Positions 16,523 to 25,875 of a stretch of 39,465 nucleotides of DNA are shown piece by piece. How positions within the stretch are numbered: the first letter of the stretch is position 1; every line of letters starts with the position of its first letter. This stretch comes from Alphaproteobacteria bacterium MarineAlpha9_Bin6 (lineage in GTDB: Bacteria > Pseudomonadota > Alphaproteobacteria > UBA7887). The stretch spans positions 1 through 39,465 of the forward strand of contig PTKE01000012.1 in the NCBI GenBank assembly GCA_002937585.1. The letters are read 5' to 3'. Position numbers and translations under genes: made by a program. Under the pieces are notes generated by a model. That model saw only the letters and a program-made list of their open reading frames with translations, was not told where the DNA came from and made no database searches.

Positions 16523-17344
16523 ATGGCTGATAATCTGGATCGACAATATGGAGAGTTCAAGACTCTCAAGTTCGACCGGCCGGCAGATCGTGTGTTGCGG
16601 ATCATTTTGGACCGACCCCAGAGCCTTAACTCGATTACCGCAGAGATGCATCGTGATCTAGTTCGGGTGTGGTCTGCTGTGAGCGACGACCCTCACACCA
16701 ATGCGGTTATAGTGACCGGCGCGGGAAAGGCATTTTCGGCTGGGGGTGATTTCCGCTTGGTAGAGCAAAATGCTGCTACTTTTGAAGCCCGGGCGAGGGT
16801 TTTTCATGAAGCTCGGGATCTAGTGTACAATATCATAAATTGTCAAAAGCCTACCATTTCGGCGATCCGAGGGCCCGCGGTAGGTGCTGGGTTGGCGGTA
16901 GCGTTGTTGTGCGATATTTCCATCGCTTCCAAATCAGCCCGAATTATCGATGGGCACACTCGTCTTGGGGTAGCTGCGGGCGATCATGCTGCGATCATTT
17001 GGCCGCTACTTTGTGGTATGGCTAAAGCAAAATATTACCTGATGCTGTGTGAGACTGTACGCGGAGAGGAGGCGGAAAGGATTGGGTTGGTATCCCGTTG
17101 TGTGGAAGACGAGCACTTAGACGAAACTGCGCTCGAGGTAGCAACTAAGCTCGCGTACGGCTCTCCAACCGCTATCCAGTGGACTAAATATACTCTTAAC
17201 AATTGGCTGCGCATGGCAGGTCCAATCTTTGATTCTTCGGCGGCGCTAGAAATGCTGGGTTTCTCGGGTCCTGATGTACTTGAGGGAGTTGCATCTTTGC
17301 GAGAAAAACGTGCTCCGAAATTTAGCTCTACGGCTCCGACATAA
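16523..17344 (+). CDS. crotonase-fold protein (enoyl-CoA hydratase/isomerase family)
   Basis: A 273-residue crotonase. The CoA-binding/oxyanion-hole loops are intact: [10 protein letters not shown] (73-74) and [17 protein letters not shown] (near 121). Aligning the latter to rat enoyl-CoA hydratase by eye, the two catalytic glutamates (E144, E164) correspond to Ala124 and His145 (DGHTRLG). It should therefore bind acyl-CoA but is unlikely to be a standard hydratase; isomerase, hydrolase or other crotonase chemistry is possible. The start is ATG 16523 with a weak AAAGGA upstream. It has its own promoter region after a terminator, so it is not in the liv operon, although both concern CoA esters. 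Confidence 0.85.
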   Translation: MADNLDRQYGEFKTLKFDRPADRVLRIILDRPQSLNSITAEMHRDLVRVWSAVSDDPHTNAVIVTGAGKAFSAGGDFRLVEQNAATFEARARVFHEARDLVYNIINCQKPTISAIRGPAVGAGLAVALLCDISIASKSARIIDGHTRLGVAAGDHAAIIWPLLCGMAKAKYYLMLCETVRGEEAERIGLVSRCVEDEHLDETALEVATKLAYGSPTAIQWTKYTLNNWLRMAGPIFDSSAALEMLGFSGPDVLEGVASLREKRAPKFSSTAPT

Positions 17345-17472
17345 GATCCGGTTTACTCGCTAGCAACAAAGTGCATTTTTTAACAGACTGCTTGAAGTGA
17401 AAACTTAGTGAGAAGTCCGATTCGTTTCTTTCGCTAACTTCTTGGGGTCTCAGCATATGGATCGAATCCAAA

Positions 17473-18423
17473 TCACCAGTTGTCGACATCGCTTTGTTCC
17501 GCCTCTTTGTTAGTCTGCACCGAATTGTGGATTGGGATTAAAGACTGCAGATAGATTGCGATCGCTGACTGATCGTCAACAGTCAAGTGGCTGGTGCTGT
17601 GCTCGACTACATCAGCCATCGAGCTTCCAACAACATCTCCATCCGGCAAAAATCCAGTTTGGAGAAGCCAGGTGATGTCGCTTTGGCTCCAATCACCAAT
17701 GCCCGTTTCTCGGTCGGGCGTAATGTTGGGCACTTTCTCACCATCGGGTCCTTGTTTTGTACCAGCGTACGCGTATTTCGATTTAGTGGCGCCTAAGAGA
17801 TTCCTCGGAGTGTGGCATTCGCTGCAATGCCCGAGGGCGGTAACTAGATAGGATCCGCGATTCCATTCAGGAGAATGGGTGGATTCCGTTCGGTGAGTTA
17901 CAGGGCGAAAGAACATCAATTTCCAAGCCCAATTGGCAAGTCGAATGGAGAAGGGAAATTTCACATCGTGCTTACGGTTCGGCGCACGTGATAATGGAAC
18001 GGTACGTAAGTACGCCCAAAGATCGGAGAGGTCATCAGCTGTGATTCCGGAGTAAGCCGTATATGGGAAGACGGGATAATAGTGGGTGCCGTCTGGAGAT
18101 ACACCTCGGGTCATAGCTGTGATGAAGTCATGTTTATTCCAATTTCCAATGCCGTACTTGGGGTCGGCAGTGATATTGGGTGTGTAAAAAGTGCCAAATG
18201 GAGTCTTCAGTGCCCGCCCACCGGCAAGCAGTGTGCCACCGTGCTCGTAGTCTGTGTGGCATGCAACACATCCGGCTGCGTGCAGTAAATAGGCGCCGCG
18301 CGAAACCCTTTCAGCACTTGAAGTATTCTCGCTAGCAAATGCGCAGAACGAGAATATTGCCAGCGTTACCGTGGTCGTTAAAGTCCGACGCGCGTCCCTA
18401 AACGCAACGCTCGAGCATAACAT
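17473..18423 (-). CDS. periplasmic diheme cytochrome c
   Basis: The protein has a Sec signal peptide (RRTLTTTVTLAIFSFCAFAS) and two heme-binding sites, AAGCVACHTD and LGHCSECHTPRN (CxxCH at about 54-58 and 202-206 counted from the GTG at 18429), each with downstream Pro/Met-containing segments. It resembles the cytochrome subunits that accept electrons from membrane or periplasmic alcohol/aldehyde dehydrogenases, but no such dehydrogenase gene is nearby. GTG 18429 and ATG 18423 are both possible starts; I chose the ATG, giving 316 residues. It follows the cytochrome c' gene by under 25 bases on the same strand, so the two are probably one operon feeding a terminal oxidase. Confidence 0.85.
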   Translation of the reverse strand: MLCSSVAFRDARRTLTTTVTLAIFSFCAFASENTSSAERVSRGAYLLHAAGCVACHTDYEHGGTLLAGGRALKTPFGTFYTPNITADPKYGIGNWNKHDFITAMTRGVSPDGTHYYPVFPYTAYSGITADDLSDLWAYLRTVPLSRAPNRKHDVKFPFSIRLANWAWKLMFFRPVTHRTESTHSPEWNRGSYLVTALGHCSECHTPRNLLGATKSKYAYAGTKQGPDGEKVPNITPDRETGIGDWSQSDITWLLQTGFLPDGDVVGSSMADVVEHSTSHLTVDDQSAIAIYLQSLIPIHNSVQTNKEAEQSDVDNW

Positions 18424-18446
18424 CGCCACTCAGCCGGCAAGGAGGA

Positions 18447-18908
18447 CTACATTTTTTTTCTATATGGTTTGTGGCATCCACCGCAAGATTTACCCAACGC
18501 ACCAAGTGCCTTACCAATTGTTGCGATGTCGTTAGAAGCAGCGGCGCCTATCATATTTTCTGCAGCATCCTGTGCGTCAGCTAGCGCTTTGTCGAAGCCG
18601 GCGCGGTCGTCCCATACCTTAGCGAGCGCATTTGTTTTGCCGCCTTCTGTACCTGTGGGAAACAGTTTACCAAAATTTTCCAGGCCATCAGCAATCGCTT
18701 GGGCATCTGCCGCAAGATTAGCTGTAGTGGTTACCTGCCCCTTAACCACCGCAGCAATATTTGTAATATGCGCGCCGTTACCTTTCATCACGTTTTGGCG
18801 GAACTTGATGATATTTTCTGGTTCGTCTGCAGCATGCGCGGTGGATAGGCTGATGATCGTGCACACGGTCGCGATTGCAGTCAATATATGCTTGATTGGT
18901 GCAGCCAT
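18447..18908 (-). CDS. cytochrome c' / c-556 family protein
   Basis: A 153-residue exported protein with signal peptide ending STAHA, then a helical body and a single C-terminal heme motif [13 protein letters not shown] (C142, C145, H146), the classic four-helix cytochrome c' layout. The N-terminal RQNVMKGNG contains a Met placed like the axial ligand of low-spin c-556 relatives. Cytochromes c' bind nitric oxide or transfer electrons; which applies is not readable here. The start is ATG 18908, with AAAAGGAG at a six-base distance after passing a nearer in-frame ATG (18914); the frame is open further upstream without support. It heads a likely two-gene operon with the diheme cytochrome. Confidence 0.88.
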   Translation of the reverse strand: MAAPIKHILTAIATVCTIISLSTAHAADEPENIIKFRQNVMKGNGAHITNIAAVVKGQVTTTANLAADAQAIADGLENFGKLFPTGTEGGKTNALAKVWDDRAGFDKALADAQDAAENMIGAAASNDIATIGKALGALGKSCGGCHKPYRKKM

Positions 18909-19112
18909 ATTCATCTCCTTTTGTTGTCTGAATGCATCCGTAAGCAATTCAGTGCAGTGTTAAGTTATAATCAAAGTGCCACAACTAGTGCTGTCTGTCA
19001 GCTGTGCTGTCCAGGGTATTTGAGTTGGTGTCTATCCCGTTTTCAAATAAGCTGCGCTACTACAAACGTTTTGGGCGAGAAATCCCCGTTAGGGGTGATG
19101 GAAGGAAAAATT

Positions 19113-20045
19113 ATGCACGCTATTTTGGCCCAACCGCGTGGGTTTTGTGCCGGTGTAGAGCGTGCTATTCGGATTGTTGAGGCGTCCATCGAACGCTATG
19201 GCGCCCCGGTCTATGTTCGCCACGAAATTGTTCATAACCGCCATGTAGTGGAGGAATTACGTGCCAAGGGTGCGGTGTTTGTTGAGGAGATAGACCAAAT
19301 TCCGGAGGGCGCGATCACTATTTTTAGTGCCCACGGGGTTTCTGAGTGTGTTGAGAATTCGGCTCGAGCACGAGGCCTTTCAATAATAGATGCAACCTGC
19401 CCGCTGGTCGAGAAAGTGCATAAGGAGGCCCAGCGGTTTTCTTTTCAGGATCGTAAGGTCATTCTAATCGGTCATCGCGGGCATCCAGAAGTCGAGGGTA
19501 CAAGTGGTCGTGTTAAAGGTGGTGTTTTGTTGGTTTCCAATGTTGCGGAAGTCGAGAATTTAGACGTAGAAGATAGTACTGATTTAGCATATGTGACCCA
19601 AACCACCCTAAGCGTTGACGACACACGGGATGTAATCAAGGCTTTGCGGCGACGGTTTCCAAATATTGTTGGTCCTGATCTTCGCGATATTTGCTACGCT
19701 ACGCAGAATCGACAAAGAGCGGCGCGTGAATTGGCCAAGCGAACCGATATGTTGCTGGTGATTGGAGCGTTGGCAAGTTCGAATTCAAATCGCCTACGCG
19801 ACATTGGCGAAGAAATGTCGATTCCAAGCTATTTGATTGAAGACGCGAACTCAATTGATCCAGCTTGGTTAAAGGGCGTAAAAAGGATCGGCATTACTGC
19901 AGGTGCTTCGGCACCGGAGCAGTTGGTGCAGGAGGTGATTCGATATTTGCGCAAATTCACGGCAATTGAGCTGGAGACGTTGCCCGGTATCATCGAAAGT
20001 GTAGAGTTTAAATTACCAACCGAATTGACGACTGAACAAAACTAA
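19113..20045 (+). CDS. ispH: 4-hydroxy-3-methylbut-2-enyl diphosphate reductase
   Basis: IspH carries out the last step of the MEP pathway, reducing HMBPP to IPP and DMAPP with an iron-sulfur cluster in the cytosol. The three cluster cysteines are present: C12 (RGFCAGV), C96 (DATCPLV) and C194 ([11 protein letters not shown]). Substrate-binding motifs [17 protein letters not shown] and SSNSNRL are intact. The start is ATG 19113, which follows AAGGA at six to seven bases and gives 310 residues (E. coli 316); an ATG at 19098 and longer frames upstream lack similarity. It is convergent with dxs, the first enzyme of the same pathway. Confidence 0.95.
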   Translation: MHAILAQPRGFCAGVERAIRIVEASIERYGAPVYVRHEIVHNRHVVEELRAKGAVFVEEIDQIPEGAITIFSAHGVSECVENSARARGLSIIDATCPLVEKVHKEAQRFSFQDRKVILIGHRGHPEVEGTSGRVKGGVLLVSNVAEVENLDVEDSTDLAYVTQTTLSVDDTRDVIKALRRRFPNIVGPDLRDICYATQNRQRAARELAKRTDMLLVIGALASSNSNRLRDIGEEMSIPSYLIEDANSIDPAWLKGVKRIGITAGASAPEQLVQEVIRYLRKFTAIELETLPGIIESVEFKLPTELTTEQN

Positions 20046-20181
20046 TTAATCCTAGAGATAGGCACATACTTCATTCACATCCGCCAACAAGGGATACATA
20101 AGTGGAGGCTCAAAGCACATTATTTTCTCGAGATACAAATCTGGTGAAATCGCAATTATCGCGCGTCGTTTGCCGATTTCG
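20046..20181. other. intergenic region between convergent ispH and dxs
   Basis: A 7-bp inverted repeat, GAAATCG at 20146-20152 and CGATTTC at 20174-20180, abuts the dxs stop codon. Lacking a T tract it is only a weak terminator candidate. Nothing coding is seen. Confidence 0.3.
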
Positions 20182-22128
20182 CTAGGCGGGTTTGACCAAT
20201 GCGGCCGAGGTTTCGCGACCAAGCGCTAACAGTACAGTATTAACAATATCAGATGCAGCTAACCCAGCATCTTGGTACATATTTGAGGGCGTCCCGTGGC
20301 TAATAAAGCGATCAGGGAGGACCATTGGCCGCACCTTGAGACCTTTGTCAAGTAATCCACTAGTTGCCAAAAACTGCATGACGTGGGCAGAAAAACCGCC
20401 AACTGCACCTTCCTCGATCGTTACCAAAACTTCGTGATTGGTCGCCAAACGACTCACCAGGTCCGTGTCCAATGGTTTGGCAAAGCGAGCATTTGCTACC
20501 GTCGTTGGCCAGCCCTGAGTAGCTAAATCATCTGCGGCCCTTAGACATTCTTGAAGACGTGCACCGAATGACAAGATTGCGATACGGCTTCCCTCGCGGA
20601 TAATACAGCCCTTCCCGATTGGGAGTGGCACGCCATATTCTGGAAGATCAACGCCTACACCTTCTCCGCGCGGGTAACGCAGTGCGCTTGGTTGATCATC
20701 TATTTTCGCTGCAGTGGCCACCATATGCACCAATTCGGCCTCGTCGGATGCCGCCATGACCACAAAATTGGGGAGTGTCGTTAGGTAGGTGATGTCATAA
20801 GAACCAGCGTGGGTTGGACCGTCAGATCCGACCAAGCCTGCACGGTCGATGGCAAATCTAACTGGTAAGCACTGAATTGCTACATCGTGCACAATCTGAT
20901 CATATGCTCGTTGCAAAAACGTTGAATATATGACCGCAAATGGCTTGTAGCCTTGTGTAGCCAATCCAGCAGCAAAGGTTACTGCGTGCTGCTCGGCAAT
21001 GCCGACATCAAAGGTACGCTCCGGGAAGGCCTTGGCAAATGTGTCAATACCGGTGCCGGAAGGCATAGCTGCAGTGATTGCAACGATTTTTTCGTCTGTC
21101 TCAGCTTCATGGATAAGCGATTTTGAGAATATGGCTGTATAGCTTGGCACATTCCCTTTTTTTGTCGGTTGCACACCAGTTACCACGTCAAATTTACTAA
21201 CGCCGTGAAATTTATCTGCAGATTTTTCTGCGGGTGGATATCCGAAGCCTTTCCGCGTTACTACATGTATCAGAACCGGTCCGCCACTTTTAGCATCACG
21301 CACATTGCGCAATACGGGTAACAAGTGATCAATATTATGCCCATCAATTGGGCCGACATAATAAAAGCCCAGTTCTTCAAATAATGTACCGCCGGTAATC
21401 ATGCCTCGTGCGTATTCCTCGGCACGTTTAAATGCTTGGGCGAGAGGTCTCGGAAATTTCATTGCCACCTGCGTCGCTACATGGCGCAGACTTCGGTAGG
21501 ATTTTGAAGAGATCAAACGCGATAAATAGGCGCTCATTGCCCCGACGGGAGGCGCAATAGACATGTCATTATCGTTTAAAATTACTATTAGTCGTTTTCC
21601 TAAATGTCCAGCATTGTTCATCGCTTCGTATGCCATGCCAGCACTCATGGCGCCGTCGCCGATTACCGCGATCACGTTATGGTTTTTGCTATCCAGGTCG
21701 CGTGCAGCAGCCATCCCGAGAGCGGCTGATATAGAGGTCGAAGAATGCGCCGCTCCGAACGGATCGTATTCGCTTTCTGTCCGTTTGGTAAAACCGTAAA
21801 GACCCCCTGGCTGTCTCAATGTTCGGATTCGATTCCGGCGGCCCGTAAGAATTTTATGTGGATAAGCTTGGTGTCCAACATCCCACACGAGCAGGTCATT
21901 TGGCGTATCGAATATATAGTGGAGAGCTACTGTAAGTTCTACGACTCCCAGTCCAGCGCCAAGGTGACCGCCGGTGTGCGATACCACATCTATAAGTTCC
22001 TGACGCAACTCATCTGCGAGCTGACCAAGTTCAGAATCAGGTAACTTTCGTAAATCAGCCGGAACATTAACAGTGTCCAGCAACGGGGTCGTCCTATCGA
22101 GGCTAATGATCGGTCTCCTCAGAGCCAC
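20182..22128 (-). CDS. dxs: 1-deoxy-D-xylulose-5-phosphate synthase
   Basis: Dxs condenses pyruvate and glyceraldehyde 3-phosphate to DXP, the entry reaction of the MEP pathway, with thiamine diphosphate. The 648-residue product (usual 620-650) shows the N-terminal [11 protein letters not shown] with catalytic His, [15 protein letters not shown], the ThDP/Mg motif [16 protein letters not shown]...NDNDMSI, and the transketolase-type catalytic Glu in [17 protein letters not shown]. Residues [13 protein letters not shown] near the N-terminus match other alphaproteobacterial Dxs. The GTG at 22128 is the furthest usable start and lacks a good ribosome site; an AGGAG lies just inside, so the true start may be slightly downstream. 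The downstream neighbour ispH is convergent. Confidence 0.95.
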   Translation of the reverse strand: MALRRPIISLDRTTPLLDTVNVPADLRKLPDSELGQLADELRQELIDVVSHTGGHLGAGLGVVELTVALHYIFDTPNDLLVWDVGHQAYPHKILTGRRNRIRTLRQPGGLYGFTKRTESEYDPFGAAHSSTSISAALGMAAARDLDSKNHNVIAVIGDGAMSAGMAYEAMNNAGHLGKRLIVILNDNDMSIAPPVGAMSAYLSRLISSKSYRSLRHVATQVAMKFPRPLAQAFKRAEEYARGMITGGTLFEELGFYYVGPIDGHNIDHLLPVLRNVRDAKSGGPVLIHVVTRKGFGYPPAEKSADKFHGVSKFDVVTGVQPTKKGNVPSYTAIFSKSLIHEAETDEKIVAITAAMPSGTGIDTFAKAFPERTFDVGIAEQHAVTFAAGLATQGYKPFAVIYSTFLQRAYDQIVHDVAIQCLPVRFAIDRAGLVGSDGPTHAGSYDITYLTTLPNFVVMAASDEAELVHMVATAAKIDDQPSALRYPRGEGVGVDLPEYGVPLPIGKGCIIREGSRIAILSFGARLQECLRAADDLATQGWPTTVANARFAKPLDTDLVSRLATNHEVLVTIEEGAVGGFSAHVMQFLATSGLLDKGLKVRPMVLPDRFISHGTPSNMYQDAGLAASDIVNTVLLALGRETSAALVKPA

Positions 22129-22312
22129 AACGGTTTTTCAAATGCGCAATCATTTCCATAAGATGTTCAGGATACCTTACTGACATACATAGACGTAAAA
22201 GACAGGTACGTACGCTGTTTCCATTATTTGTAAGGTTCTTGTTGATGCGTGTTCCTTTAGGCTTTGTCAGCAGTGGTTGTAAAGTTAGATTAGCTGTTTC
22301 GCTCAGGGATGT

Positions 22313-22621
22313 TCAGCGCTTCAGGTTTGGTTGTGTCTGCTGAACGATAGCCCGACCCGTTTCTGTCAGCCTGCAGACCAGCCAGTCGGGTTTTAATGGA
22401 TTTCGGAACCAGGGCTCAGCCCAGCCATGCCCAATACAGCTTCGGATCGTACGGGCGCTGATCTTCGCGCCATCCTCGTCAAAGAGAGGAAGTTTTCCTC
22501 CCGGTTGGTCCAGTCCGCGCCCGAGCCAGCGTATTTGGGTGTGCGTGGGTGCAACGGTTTTATCGGCGTATTGACTCGTACACTCGATGGAGCGCTTCAC
22601 GTCCAGTCTGCTATCAATCAT
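22313..22621 (-). CDS. small conserved hypothetical protein, possibly winged-helix
   Basis: A 102-residue protein whose C-terminal part (GKLPLFDEDGAKISARTIR, then GWAEPWFRNPLKPDW and CRLTETGR) looks like a compact alpha/beta domain resembling winged-helix proteins: a helix, a recognition-like RTIRSCIGHGW, and a wing ending in LTETGRAIV as in MarR/PadR-type folds. I recall similar short hypothetical proteins in alphaproteobacteria but no assigned function. The start is ATG 22621, with GAAGG eight bases upstream; the frame extends 21 codons further without support. Same strand as dxs and 184 bases upstream of it, so it might be co-transcribed. Confidence 0.6.
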   Translation of the reverse strand: MIDSRLDVKRSIECTSQYADKTVAPTHTQIRWLGRGLDQPGGKLPLFDEDGAKISARTIRSCIGHGWAEPWFRNPLKPDWLVCRLTETGRAIVQQTQPNLKR

Positions 22622-22947
22622 TTGTGTTGCCTTCCCCCCCTCTCCATCTACTAATGTGCAAGAGTCAACCCTCGTGGGCAGCACTGCATTAGGGATGGTT
22701 TTTTCTAAGCCTTATTTAATGCTCTATCCTTATCGATTCAAATTTATTATTCCTTTCCACGAGGGGCAGTCCCTAACAATTCGACTTTCCGGTTGTCGAC
22801 TTCAGAACAGGTTTAGGACTTAATATTGTTGTCGAGATTCATAACCAATCTCTGGTTTATTGAATATTGACTTATCCTTACAACGTTGCATGAACCTTAA
22901 AACGAATCGTAGCGGCGAAGATGTTTCAATCCAAATCAGATTGTCGG
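22622..22947. other. intergenic region with a long-range inverted repeat
   Basis: No gene is seen in these 326 bases between the small winged-helix-like gene and the dipeptide-type ABC operon's end. CCCTCGTGG at 22669-22677 is repeated inverted as CCACGAGGG at 22757-22765, with an AT-rich 79-base interior; flanking GGCAG/TTAGGGA bases partly extend the match. It may be a remnant of an element or a regulatory structure. A short CAATC/GATTG hairpin at 22928-22944 follows the permease stop. Confidence 0.35.
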
Positions 22948-23871
22948 TCAGCGGGCCAACGCCTTTGGGTCAAGTGCATCTTGAAGGCCATCACCTAAAA
23001 AATTAAATGCAATCACGGTAGTGAAAATAGCTAGCCCTGGCCAAACAGCCAGCATCGGCGCTTCGTAAATAAGTTCCTGGGCGTTGGTCAGCATATTGCC
23101 CCAGCTTGGAATTGGCGGCTGAATGCCAAGCCCAAGGAAACTCAACACCGATTCTAGCAAAATGATGTTCCCCACAGAAAGCGTGGTAGCAACCAAAATG
23201 GGTGAAATTGAATTAGGCAAGATGTGCCGAAACATAATACGACTATGGCTCGCGCCCTGGGAGATTGAAGCAAGCACGAAGTCGCGCTGACGCAGGCTAA
23301 GTGCGGTCCCTCTTACTAAACGGGCGACAGTAGTCCATCCTACCAGCGCGATGATCAATATGATTCGGTAAAGGCTGAGTTCCGGAGCATGTGCCAGTAC
23401 TGGTTCTATACCTAATTTGGTCAAGTCAACGGCTGCCAATATAATTAGCAATGGTAAAAGCGGTAAAGCGATCACAGTATCTGTGATTCGCATCAGCGCA
23501 GCGTCGATCCACCCTCCAAAATAGCCTGCTGGTATACCGATTGCGATTCCAAAAATGGCAGCGAGGACAGCAGTGGTGAACCCAACGAGCAACGAAACAC
23601 GACCGCCGTGGAGCATGCGTAAGAACACATCTCTGCCCAGTTCATCAGTCCCTAGCAGGTGACTTGGAGAGGAACTTGCAAATCGGTTGAGAAGATCAAC
23701 AGATGAGGAGTTGTGGCCACTTAGGTATTCAACTGTAGGTGCAGCAAAAGCCAAAAGAACGAACGCCGATAGTACAAAACCGCTGAGTAAAGCCATGCGA
23801 TGAGCGCAGAAGCGACGCCAAGTGAGCCCCCATGGAGCTGACTCATGATTTGTGCGTTCGGTGCTGAACAA
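22948..23871 (-). CDS. dipeptide/oligopeptide-type ABC transporter permease (DppC/OppC)
   Basis: A 307-residue permease. It has the N-terminal cytoplasmic lead and first membrane helix of DppC proteins, the family hallmark HLLGTDELGRDVFLRMLHG (about 73-91), five further hydrophobic segments and the EAA loop SQGASHSRIMFRHILPNS that docks onto the ATPase. The ATG at 23871 lies 15 bases downstream of the partner permease stop, so the genes are one operon. It is the last gene of the four-gene transporter operon. The substrate may be peptide, nickel-chelate, opine or another small molecule; the family does not specify. Confidence 0.9.
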   Translation of the reverse strand: MFSTERTNHESAPWGLTWRRFCAHRMALLSGFVLSAFVLLAFAAPTVEYLSGHNSSSVDLLNRFASSSPSHLLGTDELGRDVFLRMLHGGRVSLLVGFTTAVLAAIFGIAIGIPAGYFGGWIDAALMRITDTVIALPLLPLLIILAAVDLTKLGIEPVLAHAPELSLYRIILIIALVGWTTVARLVRGTALSLRQRDFVLASISQGASHSRIMFRHILPNSISPILVATTLSVGNIILLESVLSFLGLGIQPPIPSWGNMLTNAQELIYEAPMLAVWPGLAIFTTVIAFNFLGDGLQDALDPKALAR

Positions 23872-23886
23872 GGTCAGTCCGTTCAG

Positions 23887-24840
23887 TTATCGGTAGCTTA
23901 TACGCGGGTCGAGCCATGCGTAGGCGAGATCGGCCGCTAAGTTACTGACCAAGACCAATGCGGTTGCAAATAGTAAGCTCACAAGCGCCATGTTGTAGTC
24001 ATTCCCGATGATAGAATCATAGATCAATTTTCCCATTCCTAGGTAAGAGAACATGGTCTCGGTGATCAATGCTCCAGAAAACAGAGAACCAAAGCTCAAA
24101 GCCAGCACTGTAACGACTGGAATCATTGCGTTGCGAAGCGCATGTTTGAATACAATCGTTTTTGTGCTCAAGCCTTTGGCGCGTGCAGTACGAATGTAAT
24201 CGTGCCGCATTACCTCCATCATGGCAGCTCGCACATAACGTGTCAGACTACCTATCGACGCAATACTCAAAGTAATCACGGGTAAAACCATGTGGCGAGC
24301 GCTATCAATCAAACTGTTATCACCAACCGTATGCATTCCGCCTGCTGGAAACCATCCAAGCCAAACTGAAAATACAATGATCAACATAAGAGCCAACCAA
24401 AACACAGGGACAGATATGCCGCCGAGAGCCATGAAATTGATCAAATAATCTGTCCGAGAGTAAGGGTGGAGTGCCGAATATACTCCGATTGGTAGTGCTA
24501 GAATAAGTGAAAGAACGAGGCTCGCCGCCATTAGCCATGTCGTATTAGCCAACCGTGGCACCAGTATTTCGAGGGCCGGCCGATTGTGAATTCGTGAATA
24601 CCCGAAATCTCCCCGGACGGCGGAAAGGAACCAGTTGGCGTAACGTTCGCTAAGTGGTTGGTCGAGGCCATACAGTGCTTTCAATCGCGCTGCGTCGGCT
24701 GAGGTCAAATTTGGGTCCGATTGTACCATGATGTCGATCGGATCCCCTGGCATCAATGCCATAATAGCATAAATTAGAAACGACATTACAATCAGAACGA
24801 TAACGGACTCCGCAAGACGTTGTATGGAATATCGGGTCAT
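23887..24840 (-). CDS. dipeptide/oligopeptide-type ABC transporter permease (DppB/OppB)
   Basis: The partner permease: an N-terminal helix followed by FLIYAIMALMPGDPID, the standard DppB opening with the conserved PGDP motif, six hydrophobic segments, and the EAA loop RTARAKGLSTKTIVFKHALRN. The start chosen is ATG 24840 (MTRYSIQRL), giving 317 residues, because it resembles other DppB N-termini and has GGAAG six bases before it; ATG 24855 would add five residues. It lies 54 bases after the ATPase gene. Membrane-integral. Confidence 0.9.
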   Translation of the reverse strand: MTRYSIQRLAESVIVLIVMSFLIYAIMALMPGDPIDIMVQSDPNLTSADAARLKALYGLDQPLSERYANWFLSAVRGDFGYSRIHNRPALEILVPRLANTTWLMAASLVLSLILALPIGVYSALHPYSRTDYLINFMALGGISVPVFWLALMLIIVFSVWLGWFPAGGMHTVGDNSLIDSARHMVLPVITLSIASIGSLTRYVRAAMMEVMRHDYIRTARAKGLSTKTIVFKHALRNAMIPVVTVLALSFGSLFSGALITETMFSYLGMGKLIYDSIIGNDYNMALVSLLFATALVLVSNLAADLAYAWLDPRISYR

Positions 24841-24894
24841 TGCCGCTTCCACCATAAGCCCGATGGTTCACAAATAATTACAAAAATCATTTGA

Positions 24895-25875
24895 TTATTT
24901 GAAATGACAAGCCGCCTGGTGATTAACGTTCCCTCCTACTGACTCGAGGACAGGCTCGATTTCCTTGCAAATGGTTTGCGCTTTTGGGCAGAGTGGGTGA
25001 AATGGGCATCCACGGGGTGGGGAAGTCGGGTCCGGAGAGCTTCCGACAAGTACCTTCCTGGACTGGCGTTTTCCCGCACCTGGTTTCGGTACAGCAGCCC
25101 GTAATGCTTGGCTGTAAGGGTGGTGTGGTTCTCTCAGCAGGACGTCGCGGTTTGCTATCTCGACTATTCGTCCCAAATACATGACCGCGACCCTATCAGC
25201 AATAAAGTTAACTACTGCCAGGTCATGGGTAATAAATAGTAATGCTAATCCTCTTTGTTCACGCAAATCCGCAAATAGGTTCAGAACCTGACTTTGAATT
25301 GAAACGTCGAGTGCTGAAACTGGTTCATCTGCGATAATCAAGTCTGGTTCCAGAACTAGGGTGCGGGCAATTGCTATCCGTTGTCGTTCACCGCCCGAGA
25401 ATTCATGAGGGTATCGATTTGAGAATTGGCGGGAAAGGCCAACAGCATCCATTGCTTCTGCGACCCGTTCCCGACAAAATGCTCGATTGCCCAGCTGGTG
25501 GATTTGCATTGGTTCTTCGATGATGGAGGCTGCTTGCATACGTGGATTGAGTGACGAATTCGGGTCCTGAAACACCATTTGAACAGATTTACGAAAAGGG
25601 TGTAGTCCTATGCCACGCGTTTCTGTTACGTCGATGCCACGAAAAAGTACCGACCCCTCTGTTGGTTGATAAAGGCGGATTGCACATCGTCCCAAGGTTG
25701 TTTTTCCGCAACCGCTTTCGCCGACAAGCGCTAACGTTTCGCCCAGGTTTATGGAAAGATTGACTTTATTTACTGCATGAACCACTCGTGTTGGTCTATT
25801 CAATCTTCGCCGTGGTAATCGGAAGCGCTTTACTATTTGGCGTAGTTCTAAAATGGGTGTTTCATTTAGTGGCAT
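24895..25875 (-). CDS. dipeptide/oligopeptide-type ABC transporter ATP-binding protein (DppF/OppF)
   Basis: ATPase with Walker [12 protein letters not shown]-loop VFQDPNSSLNPR, signature SGGERQRIAIART, Walker B LIIADEPVSALD and H-loop ITHDLAVV, plus the C-terminal oligopeptide-transporter extension with the cysteine cluster GCPFHPLCPKAQTIC. The start chosen is ATG 25875, which overlaps the stop of the preceding ATPase by one base (TAATG), indicating translational coupling; it gives 326 residues. ATG 25896 is an alternative. With the upstream DppD-like ATPase it should form the heterodimeric motor of the transporter. Confidence 0.9.
   Translation of the reverse strand: MPLNETPILELRQIVKRFRLPRRRLNRPTRVVHAVNKVNLSINLGETLALVGESGCGKTTLGRCAIRLYQPTEGSVLFRGIDVTETRGIGLHPFRKSVQMVFQDPNSSLNPRMQAASIIEEPMQIHQLGNRAFCRERVAEAMDAVGLSRQFSNRYPHEFSGGERQRIAIARTLVLEPDLIIADEPVSALDVSIQSQVLNLFADLREQRGLALLFITHDLAVVNFIADRVAVMYLGRIVEIANRDVLLREPHHPYSQALRAAVPKPGAGKRQSRKVLVGSSPDPTSPPRGCPFHPLCPKAQTICKEIEPVLESVGGNVNHQAACHFK

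Noticed and set aside
18888-19112. N-terminal extension of the ispH frame
   Set aside because: The extra residues overlap the cytochrome c' start region, have no similarity to IspH, and ATG 19113 has a proper ribosome site and the family's N-terminus.
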